Source: a bacterium
GTDB lineage: Bacteria > Patescibacteriota > Saccharimonadia > Saccharimonadales > Saccharimonadaceae
Assembly: GCA_020626475.1 (NCBI GenBank)
Contig: JAHKZT010000031.1
Coordinates: 1-7,806, forward strand
Reading direction: 5' to 3'
Length of the DNA stretch: 7,806 bases
Each line of letters starts with the position of its first letter. The first letter of the stretch is position 1. The notes under the pieces were generated by a model. The model saw only the letters and a list, made by a program, of their open reading frames with translations, did not search any database and had not been told where the DNA came from. The translations under genes and the position numbers were made by a program. Below are positions 1-5,155 of the stretch, one piece after another.

Positions 1-743
1 AGCCTGTTTATATGTGGGATGCGAACCAGTACCAGAGCTGGGGTGGCGATGTTGATCCGAATAAGTACGAACAGAATGCGATTTATTGGTATAGTGAGGC
101 GACGAAGATTTATTACAACCCAGATATGAGCGGTTTCTTGACGCAATATAGTGGCGGTACGCAGCTAAATGGCGACGGCATGAACTTCTATGGTTTGTTC
201 GATGCATCTCGTGTCGTAAATTTGGATAGAGCATTTAACGGCTTGAATCGTGAAGATTTTGGTTGGGTTTCAAATTGGGATGTTTCTAGCGTCGAGTCTA
301 TGGTGGATTCCTTTAATGGCGCTGGTTTGCATAATTTGAATGCGTTTTCTGGTTGGCGCTTTAAGAATCTCGAGAATATGAGTGGCGCATTTGCGGCTAA
401 CAATAACATGGTGTCGCTTTCTGGCGCCGAGAACTGGTTTAGCGATGGCTCGAAGCTGACAAATTTGCGTTCTACGTTCTCGTTTAATACGGTATTGGCC
501 GACGTATCGGCTTTGTCGAATTGGGATGTTTCGAAGGTTACTGATTTTACATCTATGTTCCAGGGTGACACAGCGCTAAAGAATGTTGCGTCGCTAAAGA
601 ATTGGAATATGAGTAGTGCGACTACGATTGAAGCCATCTTCCTCGGCTGCAGCAACATCGAAGACGGTAATGCGCTCGAGGATTGGAATTCGACTTTGGA
701 TGAGGGTAGCGTTAATATGACGAATGCCTTTAATGGTACATAG
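1..743 (+). CDS. BspA-like leucine-rich repeat surface protein (DUF285 type), 3' part
   Basis: This is the C-terminal part of a repeat protein of the BspA/DUF285 kind, which are extracellular or surface proteins often linked to adhesion. The frame is open to the window edge (reading P-V-Y before the Met at base 12) and that ATG has no ribosome binding site, so the gene almost certainly begins upstream. About six degenerate units are visible, each starting with a Trp-containing motif such as NWDVSSVESM (base 273), NWDVSKVTDFTSMF (519) and NWNMSSATTIEAIF (600), with a period near 27 residues where they are closest. The Trp, the following small and Val residues and the Met/Ile-Phe pair match the family pattern. 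The signal peptide and any anchor would lie outside the window. The frame closes at TAG 741-743, but continues after it for nine codons (TQPSWYSGN) to a TAA at 771-773. That resembles the normal end of such repeats, so the gene may be slightly truncated. Family assignment is confident; ligand and role are unknown. Confidence 0.85.
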   Translation, partial: PVYMWDANQYQSWGGDVDPNKYEQNAIYWYSEATKIYYNPDMSGFLTQYSGGTQLNGDGMNFYGLFDASRVVNLDRAFNGLNREDFGWVSNWDVSSVESMVDSFNGAGLHNLNAFSGWRFKNLENMSGAFAANNNMVSLSGAENWFSDGSKLTNLRSTFSFNTVLADVSALSNWDVSKVTDFTSMFQGDTALKNVASLKNWNMSSATTIEAIFLGCSNIEDGNALEDWNSTLDEGSVNMTNAFNGT

Positions 744-788
744 ACGCAGCCAAGTTGGTATTCCGGAAATTAATTGATTAGAGCAGGG

Positions 789-831
789 AACTCCTTTTTG
801 TGATATACTCGCAAAAAGGAGTTTTATTTTT
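789..831 (+). terminator. Hairpin terminator of the surface-protein gene, overlapping ndk start signals
   Basis: A perfect 12-bp inverted repeat pairs 789-800 (AACTCCTTTTTG) with 812-823 (CAAAAAGGAGTT) around an 11-nt loop, and is followed by a T-rich run (TTATTTTT) that ends at the ndk ATG. The shape fits a Rho-independent terminator for the upstream gene, although the stem is A/T-rich in its lower half. Its 3' arm contains the ndk ribosome binding site, so any read-through transcript would have that site paired. Confidence 0.7.
801..821 (+). promoter_or_regulatory. ndk promoter (extended -10) and ribosome binding site
   Basis: The loop of the hairpin holds TGATATACT, an extended -10 (TG at 801-802, TATACT at 804-809). 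No -35 box stands at the right distance, as is usual for extended -10 promoters. The predicted +1 is about base 816, so the mRNA would begin AAGGAG, that is, directly at the ribosome binding site (AAAAAGGAG, 813-821), 10 nt before the ATG. The start site is inferred from spacing only. Confidence 0.6.
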
Positions 832-1452
832 ATGGCAGACAAAAAAGATGCTAAGAAAAAAATCGGTAAAGCAACTGAGAAGGTTGCAAGCGAAGTAGCT
901 CACGAAGTGAACGCCTGGAATGTCGGTTTTAATAAAACGAATAATCCTGATAATTTGATTCAGCGTACTTTGATTATCTTTAAGCCTGATGCCGTCCAGC
1001 GCGGTATTGTCGGTGAAATTCTCCAGCGTTTTGAGCGTGTTGGTCTAAAGATTGTTGCTACCAAGATGGTAAACCCTGACAAAGATAAATATTACCATCA
1101 TTATGAAGGTATTTCGAAGATGATTTCTCGTCGTGGTCAGAAGGCTTTTGATCTCGTCGTTAACTTTATGACTTCTGGTCCAGTAATTGCGATGGTGCTA
1201 GAAGGCGTCGAGGCGATTCCTGTCGTTCGTAAGATTGTTGGTTCGACTGAACCAATGGCGGCTGATATGGGTACGATTCGTGGTGATTTTGCGCACGTTT
1301 CCTTTGGTTATGCAGATGCGCGCAATGAAGGTGTCGCAAACCTTATTCACGCTTCCGGCAACGTTACTGAGGCAGAGCAGGAAGTTTCCTACTGGTTTAA
1401 GCCTGAAGAGATCCAGATTTACAAGACTTTGTCTGAGCGTTTTACGCGTTAG
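832..1452 (+). CDS. ndk: Nucleoside diphosphate kinase with N-terminal extension
   Basis: Ndk moves the gamma-phosphate of ATP to NDPs through a phosphohistidine, balancing cytosolic NTP and dNTP pools. The family core begins near residue 44 (RTLIIFKPDAVQRG, with the conserved Lys of the KPDAV segment) and includes MTSGPVIAMVLEG and GTIRGDF. The catalytic His is H173 in NLIHAS. The common ending HGSDS is replaced by HASGN, and about 16 residues are inserted between GTIRGDF and the catalytic motif, as in a known branch of long Ndk proteins. The first ~43 residues are a Lys/Ala-rich, probably helical or disordered extension; at 206 residues the protein is well over the usual ~140. The start is supported by AAAAAGGAG placed 10 nt upstream. 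The gene stands alone, with its own promoter and terminator. Activity is very likely because all recognised core motifs are present; the role of the extension is unknown. Confidence 0.95.
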   Translation: MADKKDAKKKIGKATEKVASEVAHEVNAWNVGFNKTNNPDNLIQRTLIIFKPDAVQRGIVGEILQRFERVGLKIVATKMVNPDKDKYYHHYEGISKMISRRGQKAFDLVVNFMTSGPVIAMVLEGVEAIPVVRKIVGSTEPMAADMGTIRGDFAHVSFGYADARNEGVANLIHASGNVTEAEQEVSYWFKPEEIQIYKTLSERFTR

Positions 1453-1469
1453 GGTTGTCTAGCGCAAAG

Positions 1470-1500
1470 AATCCGCACGTTTGTTGCGGATTTTTTGTTT
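1470..1500 (+). terminator. Rho-independent terminator of ndk
   Basis: An 8-bp perfect stem AATCCGCA (1470-1477) / TGCGGATT (1485-1492) with a 7-nt loop is followed directly by six T and then GTTT. It lies 17 bases after the ndk stop and is a textbook intrinsic terminator. Confidence 0.9.
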
Positions 1501-1534
1501 TCTTGTCGGCGTTGGCGACGGTATATGATTTTTG

Positions 1535-1549
1535 TTTCCATTTTGGAAA
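1535..1549. repeat. Short inverted repeat in the ndk-DUF2130 gap
   Basis: TTTCCA and TGGAAA form a 6-bp palindromic arm pair around TTT. A second copy of the arm (GGAAAC, 1599-1604) could pair with GTTTCC (1534-1539) instead. No gene is seen in the rest of this 225-base gap beyond the ndk terminator and the downstream promoter. It may be a protein binding site or part of a small transcript; the sequence does not decide. Confidence 0.35.
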
Positions 1550-1662
1550 TAAATTCAAGATGAGATGCGCAAACTAAGGTAGTAAATATTTCTAAAACGG
1601 AAACGAAGTTGCCAGCTCGTTGGAGAGCGTATATGGTTGGCGAATGTAGTATTGCATCGGTT

Positions 1663-1678
1663 TGCTATAATTTAAGTA
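1663..1678 (+). promoter_or_regulatory. Extended -10 promoter giving a leaderless transcript
   Basis: TGCTATAAT (TG 1663-1664, consensus TATAAT 1666-1671) lies so close to the gene that the predicted +1 is base 1678, the A of the ATG. There is no purine-rich ribosome binding site in front of that ATG. No -35 box is found at 16-18 bp. This supports leaderless translation and decides the start of the DUF2130 gene. Confidence 0.7.
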
Positions 1679-2829
1679 TGTCAGAGATTAAATGCCCAAA
1701 ATGTGGAACTACTTTTAAGGTCGACGATTCGAGCTATGCGGATATTTTGAATCAGGTGCGTGGCGCGGAATTCGAGAATGAATTGCATGTTCGTCTGAAG
1801 CAGGCGGAAGAGAAGGCGGCGGCAGATAAAGAGCTATCGGCGGCGAAATTGACTGCGGAAATAGAGAAGTTGAAGGTTGAGCTTGCTAATGCGGAAACGT
1901 TGAAAAAGTTGGCGATTGCGGAGGCGAAAGCGCCAATCGAAAAAGAGCGCGATAGGCTCGCAAATGATCTCGAGAACAAGACGACGCAGGCGAAGCTTCG
2001 CGAGGCGGCGATTGTCGAGAAATACAAGGGTGCAATCGAGCTTCGCGATGAAGAAATCGAGCGTCTAAAAGATATGAAGGCGAAGCTCAGTACGAAGATG
2101 GTGGGTGAGACGTTGGAGCAGCACTGCCAGGCGGAATTCAATCGAATTCGTATGGCAGCATTTCCTAATGCGTACTTCGAAAAGGATAATGATGCGCGTA
2201 CGGGGAGCAAGGGCGACTTTATTTTTCGCGAGTGCGACGAAGCGGGGAATGAAATTGTCTCGATTATGTTTGAGATGAAAAACGAGAATGAGACGACTGC
2301 GACGAAGCACAAAAATGAAGATTTCTTTAAAGAGCTTGATAAGGACCGAAAAGAGAAGAAGTGCGAGTATGCGGTGCTTGTGTCGATGCTTGAAGCAGAT
2401 GACGAATATTACAACACTGGCATCGTAGACGTTTCGTATCGCTACGAAAAGATGTATGTGATTCGTCCGCAGTTCTTTATTCCGATTATTACGCTTTTGC
2501 GCAATGCGGCGCTAAATTCGATGAAATATAAGGCGGAACTCGCAATCGTGCGTGAGCAGAATATTGATATTACGCATTTTGAAGAGAATATGGAAGCCTT
2601 TAAAACGGCTTTTGCGCGAAATTATGAGCTTGCAAGCCGTAAATTCCAGAATGCAATCGAAGAAATTGATAAAACGATTGCGCATCTGCAAAAGACTAAA
2701 GAAGCGTTGCTTTCGAGCGAAAATAATCTGCGTTTAGCGAACGATAAAGCCGAAGATTTGACAATTAAAAAGCTGACGCGCGGCAATCCGACGATGAAGG
2801 CGAAGTTTGACGAACTGGACAAAGCTTGA
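1678..2829 (+). CDS. DUF2130 family protein (PD-(D/E)XK-like, coiled coil)
   Basis: The 383-residue protein belongs to the DUF2130 family, of unproven function. Residues 5-8 form a single CPKC zinc-knuckle-like motif near the N-terminus. Roughly residues 25-145 are a highly charged Ala/Glu/Lys coiled coil. The conserved core follows, with [12 protein letters not shown], then KGDF (D180) and E199-M-K201, a D...E-x-K layout typical of the PD-(D/E)XK nuclease fold. A second helical, probably coiled region covers about residues 290-375. The start at 1678 (MSEIKCPKC) is chosen over an upstream TTG at 1609, because that extension would cross the promoter -10 and shows no family-like sequence. The TGA stop confirms that UGA is not recoded. 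A nuclease role is plausible from the residues but not shown. The end of the gene carries the promoter of the next gene. Confidence 0.88.
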   Translation: MSEIKCPKCGTTFKVDDSSYADILNQVRGAEFENELHVRLKQAEEKAAADKELSAAKLTAEIEKLKVELANAETLKKLAIAEAKAPIEKERDRLANDLENKTTQAKLREAAIVEKYKGAIELRDEEIERLKDMKAKLSTKMVGETLEQHCQAEFNRIRMAAFPNAYFEKDNDARTGSKGDFIFRECDEAGNEIVSIMFEMKNENETTATKHKNEDFFKELDKDRKEKKCEYAVLVSMLEADDEYYNTGIVDVSYRYEKMYVIRPQFFIPIITLLRNAALNSMKYKAELAIVREQNIDITHFEENMEAFKTAFARNYELASRKFQNAIEEIDKTIAHLQKTKEALLSSENNLRLANDKAEDLTIKKLTRGNPTMKAKFDELDKA

Positions 2830-2851
2830 ACGGGATAATACAATAAATACA
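2816..2851 (+). promoter_or_regulatory. Promoter inside the DUF2130 3' end for the acidic-tail membrane protein
   Basis: TGGACA (2816-2821, five of six bases of the -35 consensus) and TACAAT (2839-2844, -10) are 17 bp apart. The predicted +1 is about base 2851, one base before the ATG at 2852, so the transcript would be leaderless or nearly so. No ribosome binding site is visible. The -35 lies in the last codons of the DUF2130 gene. Confidence 0.6.
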
Positions 2852-3181
2852 ATGTACGAAGGTGGGATAAAATCTGGCGCACGTAGAGTAATGCATGTGT
2901 TTTTTGTGATTTTTGCGATTGTTGCGATTGTTTATTTCGGTAAGGTGGTTTTGTCCTACATTAATTCCGACGGAACGGTTATTGGTGGCTTTGGTAGCTG
3001 TGAGGATGGCGATGGTGCGTCGATTTTAGATAAGGCGGGCGTGTTTGGAAACCTTCATCCTAAATGTACGGACGATGACGAATCGTCTGACGATGAGAAG
3101 AATGACGATGAGGAGAATGACGAGGAGTCGGAAGAAGAGGAGGAAGCGTCGAAAAAGAAAAGTTCTTGGCGTAGGAGATAA
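2852..3181 (+). CDS. Small single-pass membrane protein with acidic tail
   Basis: I do not recognise this 109-residue protein. A short basic N-terminus (GIKSGARR) precedes one strong hydrophobic segment at about residues 14-33 (VMHVFFVIFAIVAIVYFG). A linker with two Cys (in GSCEDGD and HPKCTDD) follows, then about 28 residues almost wholly Asp/Glu/Ser/Asn, closing with a basic end (KKKSSWRRR). The positive residues before the membrane segment suggest N-in, C-out topology, which would put the acidic tail and both Cys outside the cell. The ATG at 2852 is preferred over the in-frame alternative at 2807, which lies inside the DUF2130 gene, because the predicted transcript starts at about 2851. 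The acidic-then-basic tail could be a spacer through the envelope or a metal or polycation binder; this is a guess. It ends at a terminator shared with convergent nusA. Confidence 0.7.
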   Translation: MYEGGIKSGARRVMHVFFVIFAIVAIVYFGKVVLSYINSDGTVIGGFGSCEDGDGASILDKAGVFGNLHPKCTDDDESSDDEKNDDEENDEESEEEEEASKKKSSWRRR

Positions 3182-3215
3182 AAAATATCCCGATTAATGT
3201 CGGGATATTTTTTTT
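3180..3215. terminator. Bidirectional terminator between convergent genes
   Basis: TATCCCGA (3186-3193) pairs with TCGGGATA (3200-3207) around a 6-nt loop. The stem is flanked by six A on the left and eight T on the right, so it gives a U-tract on both strands. It serves the acidic-tail gene on + and nusA on -, and the A run overlaps the TAA stop of the former. Confidence 0.92.
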
Positions 3216-3223
3216 ATTGAAGA

Positions 3224-4336
3224 TTATTCTTCGGTAGATTCTTCTTCGGAATCTTCGATTGCGGAGAGGAGGGAGTCCTCAACGTTCTTTTTCTTCTTTT
3301 TCTCTGGAGCCTTGGCGACCTCGACGTCGATGTCGTAGCCGGTTAGTTTGCTGGCTAGGCGGACGTTCTGGCCGACGCGACCGATAGCGATAGATTGCTG
3401 TTCTTTAGTGACATAGACGGTTGCTTTTTTGCCTTCGATTTCGACGGTCTGAATTTCGGCTGGGCTGAGGGCTTCACGGATATATTCGGAAACGTTTTCG
3501 CTCCAGTTGACGATATCGATTTTTTCGCGATCGCCGATTTCGTTCATGACAGCTTGGACACGGACACCGCGGCCGCCAACGAAAGTACCAACTGGGTCGA
3601 TGCCAGGCATGCTAGCGGCGACTGCAATCTTGGTGCGGCGACCAGCTTCGCGTGCGATAGCTTTGATTTCGACGGAACCGTTGTCGATTTCTGGAACTTC
3701 CTGGCGGAAGAGGTATTCGATGAAGTCTGCGGAGCCACGGCTAAGGATGAGCTGTGCGCCACGTTCGTTACGCTCGATTTCTTTGATAAGAACCTTTATG
3801 CGGGAACCAACGGCGTAATATTCGCCTTCGATTTGCTCTTGCTTTGGCATAATACCAGTAGCCTTGCCGAGGTCGATGCGAACAACGCGTGGCTCGACGC
3901 GAACGATTGTACCGTTTACGACTTCACCAACACGATCTTCGTAGAGGGCGAGAACGGCGTCGCGTTCAGCTTCGCGAAGGCGCTGAGTGACGACCTGCTT
4001 TGCGGTCTGGGAGGCAACGCGGCCAAAGCCAGTAACCTTAATTTTTTCTTCGACGGTATCACCGAGCTCTTTGCCTTTTGCTTCGGAAAGAGGGATTTCG
4101 GTAGCTGGGATATAGGCTACATCGTCTTCGACGACGGTGCGAGAAACATAGACGAAAGCTTCGCCAGTGTTGAGATCGAGCTCGCAGCGGACGTCCATGT
4201 CTTTGTCGCCATTGTCTTTGCGCCATGCGGCTGCAATAGACTGTTCGATAACGTCAATAACGACCTCTTTTGGGAGGTTCTTTTCTTCGGCAACGATGTC
4301 GACCATCGCGACCATTTGCTTGATATCTAATTCCAT
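3224..4336 (-). CDS. nusA: Transcription termination/antitermination factor NusA
   Basis: NusA binds RNA polymerase and nascent RNA and controls pausing, termination and antitermination. The 370-residue protein has the N-terminal polymerase-binding domain (about 1-130, with LPKEVVIDVIEQSIAAAWRK), an S1 domain (about 135-200, VGEVVNGTIVRVEPR), KH1 (about 205-280, with PGIDPVGTFVGGRG) and KH2 (about 285-345, with AIGRVGQNVRLA, the GxxG loop). It ends in a Lys stretch and an acidic tail (EDSEEESTEE), and lacks the extra acidic repeats of the E. coli protein, as most bacterial NusA do. The ATG at 4336 has AAAGGA 7 nt upstream. It is monocistronic here: no rimP upstream and no infB downstream, unlike the usual order. 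It is transcribed from a promoter divergent from the 149-residue gene, and its leader has an attenuator-like hairpin. Confidence 0.96.
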   Translation of the reverse strand: MELDIKQMVAMVDIVAEEKNLPKEVVIDVIEQSIAAAWRKDNGDKDMDVRCELDLNTGEAFVYVSRTVVEDDVAYIPATEIPLSEAKGKELGDTVEEKIKVTGFGRVASQTAKQVVTQRLREAERDAVLALYEDRVGEVVNGTIVRVEPRVVRIDLGKATGIMPKQEQIEGEYYAVGSRIKVLIKEIERNERGAQLILSRGSADFIEYLFRQEVPEIDNGSVEIKAIAREAGRRTKIAVAASMPGIDPVGTFVGGRGVRVQAVMNEIGDREKIDIVNWSENVSEYIREALSPAEIQTVEIEGKKATVYVTKEQQSIAIGRVGQNVRLASKLTGYDIDVEVAKAPEKKKKKNVEDSLLSAIEDSEEESTEE

Positions 4337-4380
4337 TTTGGAATCCTTTCTGCGCCACTTGTCTGCCGGGGCGCGGGCTT

Positions 4381-4407
4381 AAAAACACCGCCTCTTTTCG
4401 AGCCGGT
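4381..4407 (-). promoter_or_regulatory. Attenuator-like hairpin in the nusA leader
   Basis: Read on the minus strand, ACCG-G-CTC (4407-4400) pairs with GAG-G-CGGT (4394-4387) across one G-G mismatch and a GAAAA loop, and is followed by GTTTTT. That is the layout of an intrinsic terminator inside the roughly 83-nt leader. A second possible stem (GCGCC/GGCGC, 4374-4370 with 4356-4352) lies just before the ribosome binding site. Regulation of nusA by early termination is an inference. Confidence 0.5.
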
Positions 4408-4425
4408 CTGTATCTGTATGTCAAC

Positions 4426-4455
4426 ATTGTAGCATGAGGGTAGGGAGAGCGTCAA
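4426..4455 (-). promoter_or_regulatory. nusA promoter
   Basis: On the minus strand TTGACG (4455-4450) and TACAAT (4431-4426) are 18 bp apart, and the -10 is extended by TGC. The predicted +1 is about base 4419, which gives a leader of about 83 nt. Confidence 0.75.
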
Positions 4456-4460
4456 GCGCA

Positions 4461-4489
4461 TTGACTTTTTGTGCCGTTTGTGCTATAAT
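4461..4489 (+). promoter_or_regulatory. Strong promoter of the 149-residue protein gene
   Basis: TTGACT (4461-4466) and a perfect TATAAT (4484-4489) are exactly 17 bp apart, with the extended TG at 4481-4482. The predicted +1 is about base 4496 and the leader about 38 nt. It is the closest match to consensus in this window. Confidence 0.88.
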
Positions 4490-4518
4490 ATAGGTATAGG
4501 CTATATTTCGGCGACCGT

Positions 4519-4530
4519 AAAGGGGGTGAT
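4519..4530 (+). promoter_or_regulatory. Near-perfect ribosome binding site
   Basis: AAAGGGGGTGAT matches the full complement of the 16S rRNA tail (AAGGAGGTGAT) with one G for A, just before ATG 4534. It is far longer than the ribosome binding sites of the other genes here and fixes the start. Confidence 0.85.
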
Positions 4531-4533
4531 TAC

Positions 4534-4983
4534 ATGCCGAATAACGTACTTTATTACCAGAGTATGATCGATTTCTGCAATGTTGCAGGTGAATGGGTGA
4601 ATAAAACCGCTTTGCTTGACGACATTAGAAACGGCGATCCAACTTCTCCGGATTCGATAAAAACGCTCGCCAAGTATTATGATGGCGACGTGAATGTGCT
4701 TGCGAATAAGCGCAAGGCTATCGCATCTAAGGCGAATAATTCATGGTTTATGATCAGAGATTTGCTTAAGGCGGAGAAATGTTGGAATCAGGAAGATGAT
4801 GATGCCTTTGTGGCGCTAATCAAGAAGCCGACGGAATATTGTGATTTCCGTGCTAAGGTGCGTGATTGGGCGCGAAATGAACTCGAGAGGGAACATAAAG
4901 GCAAGGAATCCGTCTTCTATGATTTGAGGAGTCTGATAGATCGTTATCAGAAACTTATTCTCAAGAGGAATCAGAAAAGGTAA
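4534..4983 (+). CDS. Uncharacterised 149-residue protein
   Basis: I do not recognise a family. The protein is soluble-looking: no signal peptide and no membrane segment. It is rich in Trp (five), charged, and apparently mostly helical. The N-terminal half (about 1-65) contains a short ordered part with DPTSPDSIKTLAKYYDGD. The C-terminal half reads as long helices (DFRAKVRDWARNELEREHKG, then YDLRSLIDRYQKLILKRN) ending in a basic tail. Three Cys (near residues 15, 87 and 108) form no metal motif. It has the best promoter and best ribosome binding site in the window and its own terminator, so it is probably well expressed. It is divergent from nusA across a very tight promoter pair. The basic C-terminus would allow nucleic-acid or polymerase binding, but nothing proves this. 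That it is a real gene is well supported by its signals; its function is unknown. Confidence 0.85.
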   Translation: MPNNVLYYQSMIDFCNVAGEWVNKTALLDDIRNGDPTSPDSIKTLAKYYDGDVNVLANKRKAIASKANNSWFMIRDLLKAEKCWNQEDDDAFVALIKKPTEYCDFRAKVRDWARNELEREHKGKESVFYDLRSLIDRYQKLILKRNQKR

Positions 4984-4989
4984 CAGCCG

Positions 4990-5017
4990 AAAGGCATCGG
5001 GAATCCCGGTGCCTTTT
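4990..5017 (+). terminator. Terminator of the 149-residue protein gene
   Basis: AAAGGCA-T-CGGG (4990-5001) pairs with CCCG-G-TGCCTTT (5005-5016) around an AAT loop, with one T-G (U-G) pair. The U-tract is short (four T), but the stem is 12 bp and G/C-rich. It ends three bases before the -35 of the next promoter. Confidence 0.85.
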
Positions 5018-5019
5018 AC

Positions 5020-5048
5020 TTGCGCTAAGAGAGGGATTTTGCTATAAT
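5020..5048 (+). promoter_or_regulatory. Promoter of the RNase J gene
   Basis: TTGCGC (5020-5025, weak -35) and a perfect TATAAT (5043-5048) are 17 bp apart, with an extended TG at 5040-5041. The predicted +1 is about base 5055, giving a leader of about 101 nt, the longest in the window. Confidence 0.78.
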
Positions 5049-5054
5049 AAGATT

Positions 5055-5155
5055 ACTAATTATTACTTTTAGCGCAGCAATCTTGGATCTAGCTCAGTTA
5101 GACACGAGCGCTTTTAGTGTGGGAATTAAATATTATTTTTTAACAAAAGGAAAAA
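5055..5155 (+). promoter_or_regulatory. Structured 5' leader of the RNase J gene with a tRNA D-arm-like segment
   Basis: The leader contains TAGCTCAGTTAGA (5090-5102), identical in style to the D-arm of bacterial tRNAs. GCTC (5092-5095) can pair with GAGC (5106-5109). Two other pairings compete: TCTA/TAGA (5088-5091 with 5099-5102) nested in AGCGC/GCGCT (5071-5075 with 5108-5112). No anticodon stem, T-arm or 3' acceptor follows, so it is not a tRNA gene. An A/T-rich single-stranded stretch and AAAAGGA (5145-5151) lead to the ATG. A regulatory role is inferred from length, structure and the gene it precedes. Confidence 0.45.

Noticed and set aside
741..743. General UAG recoding in this genome
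   Set aside because: ndk ends with TAG at 1450-1452, at the family's normal end and directly before a terminator.
1503..1529. Promoter TTGTCG / TATGAT for a small RNA in the ndk-DUF2130 gap
   Set aside because: The spacing is only 15 bp, there is no extended TG, and no terminator follows in the gap. Too weak to call.
1609..1677. Upstream TTG start giving 23 more residues to the DUF2130 protein
   Set aside because: The extension crosses the TATAAT box, has no ribosome binding site and no family-like sequence. MSEIKCPKC at 1678 is a natural N-terminus.
1752..2312. 186-codon open frame antisense to the DUF2130 gene
   Set aside because: It is very rich in Ser, Phe and Ala from the mirrored coiled-coil codons, with no initiation signal.
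3395..4330. 311-codon open frame antisense to nusA
   Set aside because: It mirrors nusA codons (excess Phe, Asp and Ala) and lacks start signals. NusA motifs are clear on the minus strand.
5083..5126. tRNA gene
   Set aside because: There is a D-arm-like stretch only. The expected anticodon stem does not pair, and there is no T-arm (GTTCGA) or 3' acceptor strand.
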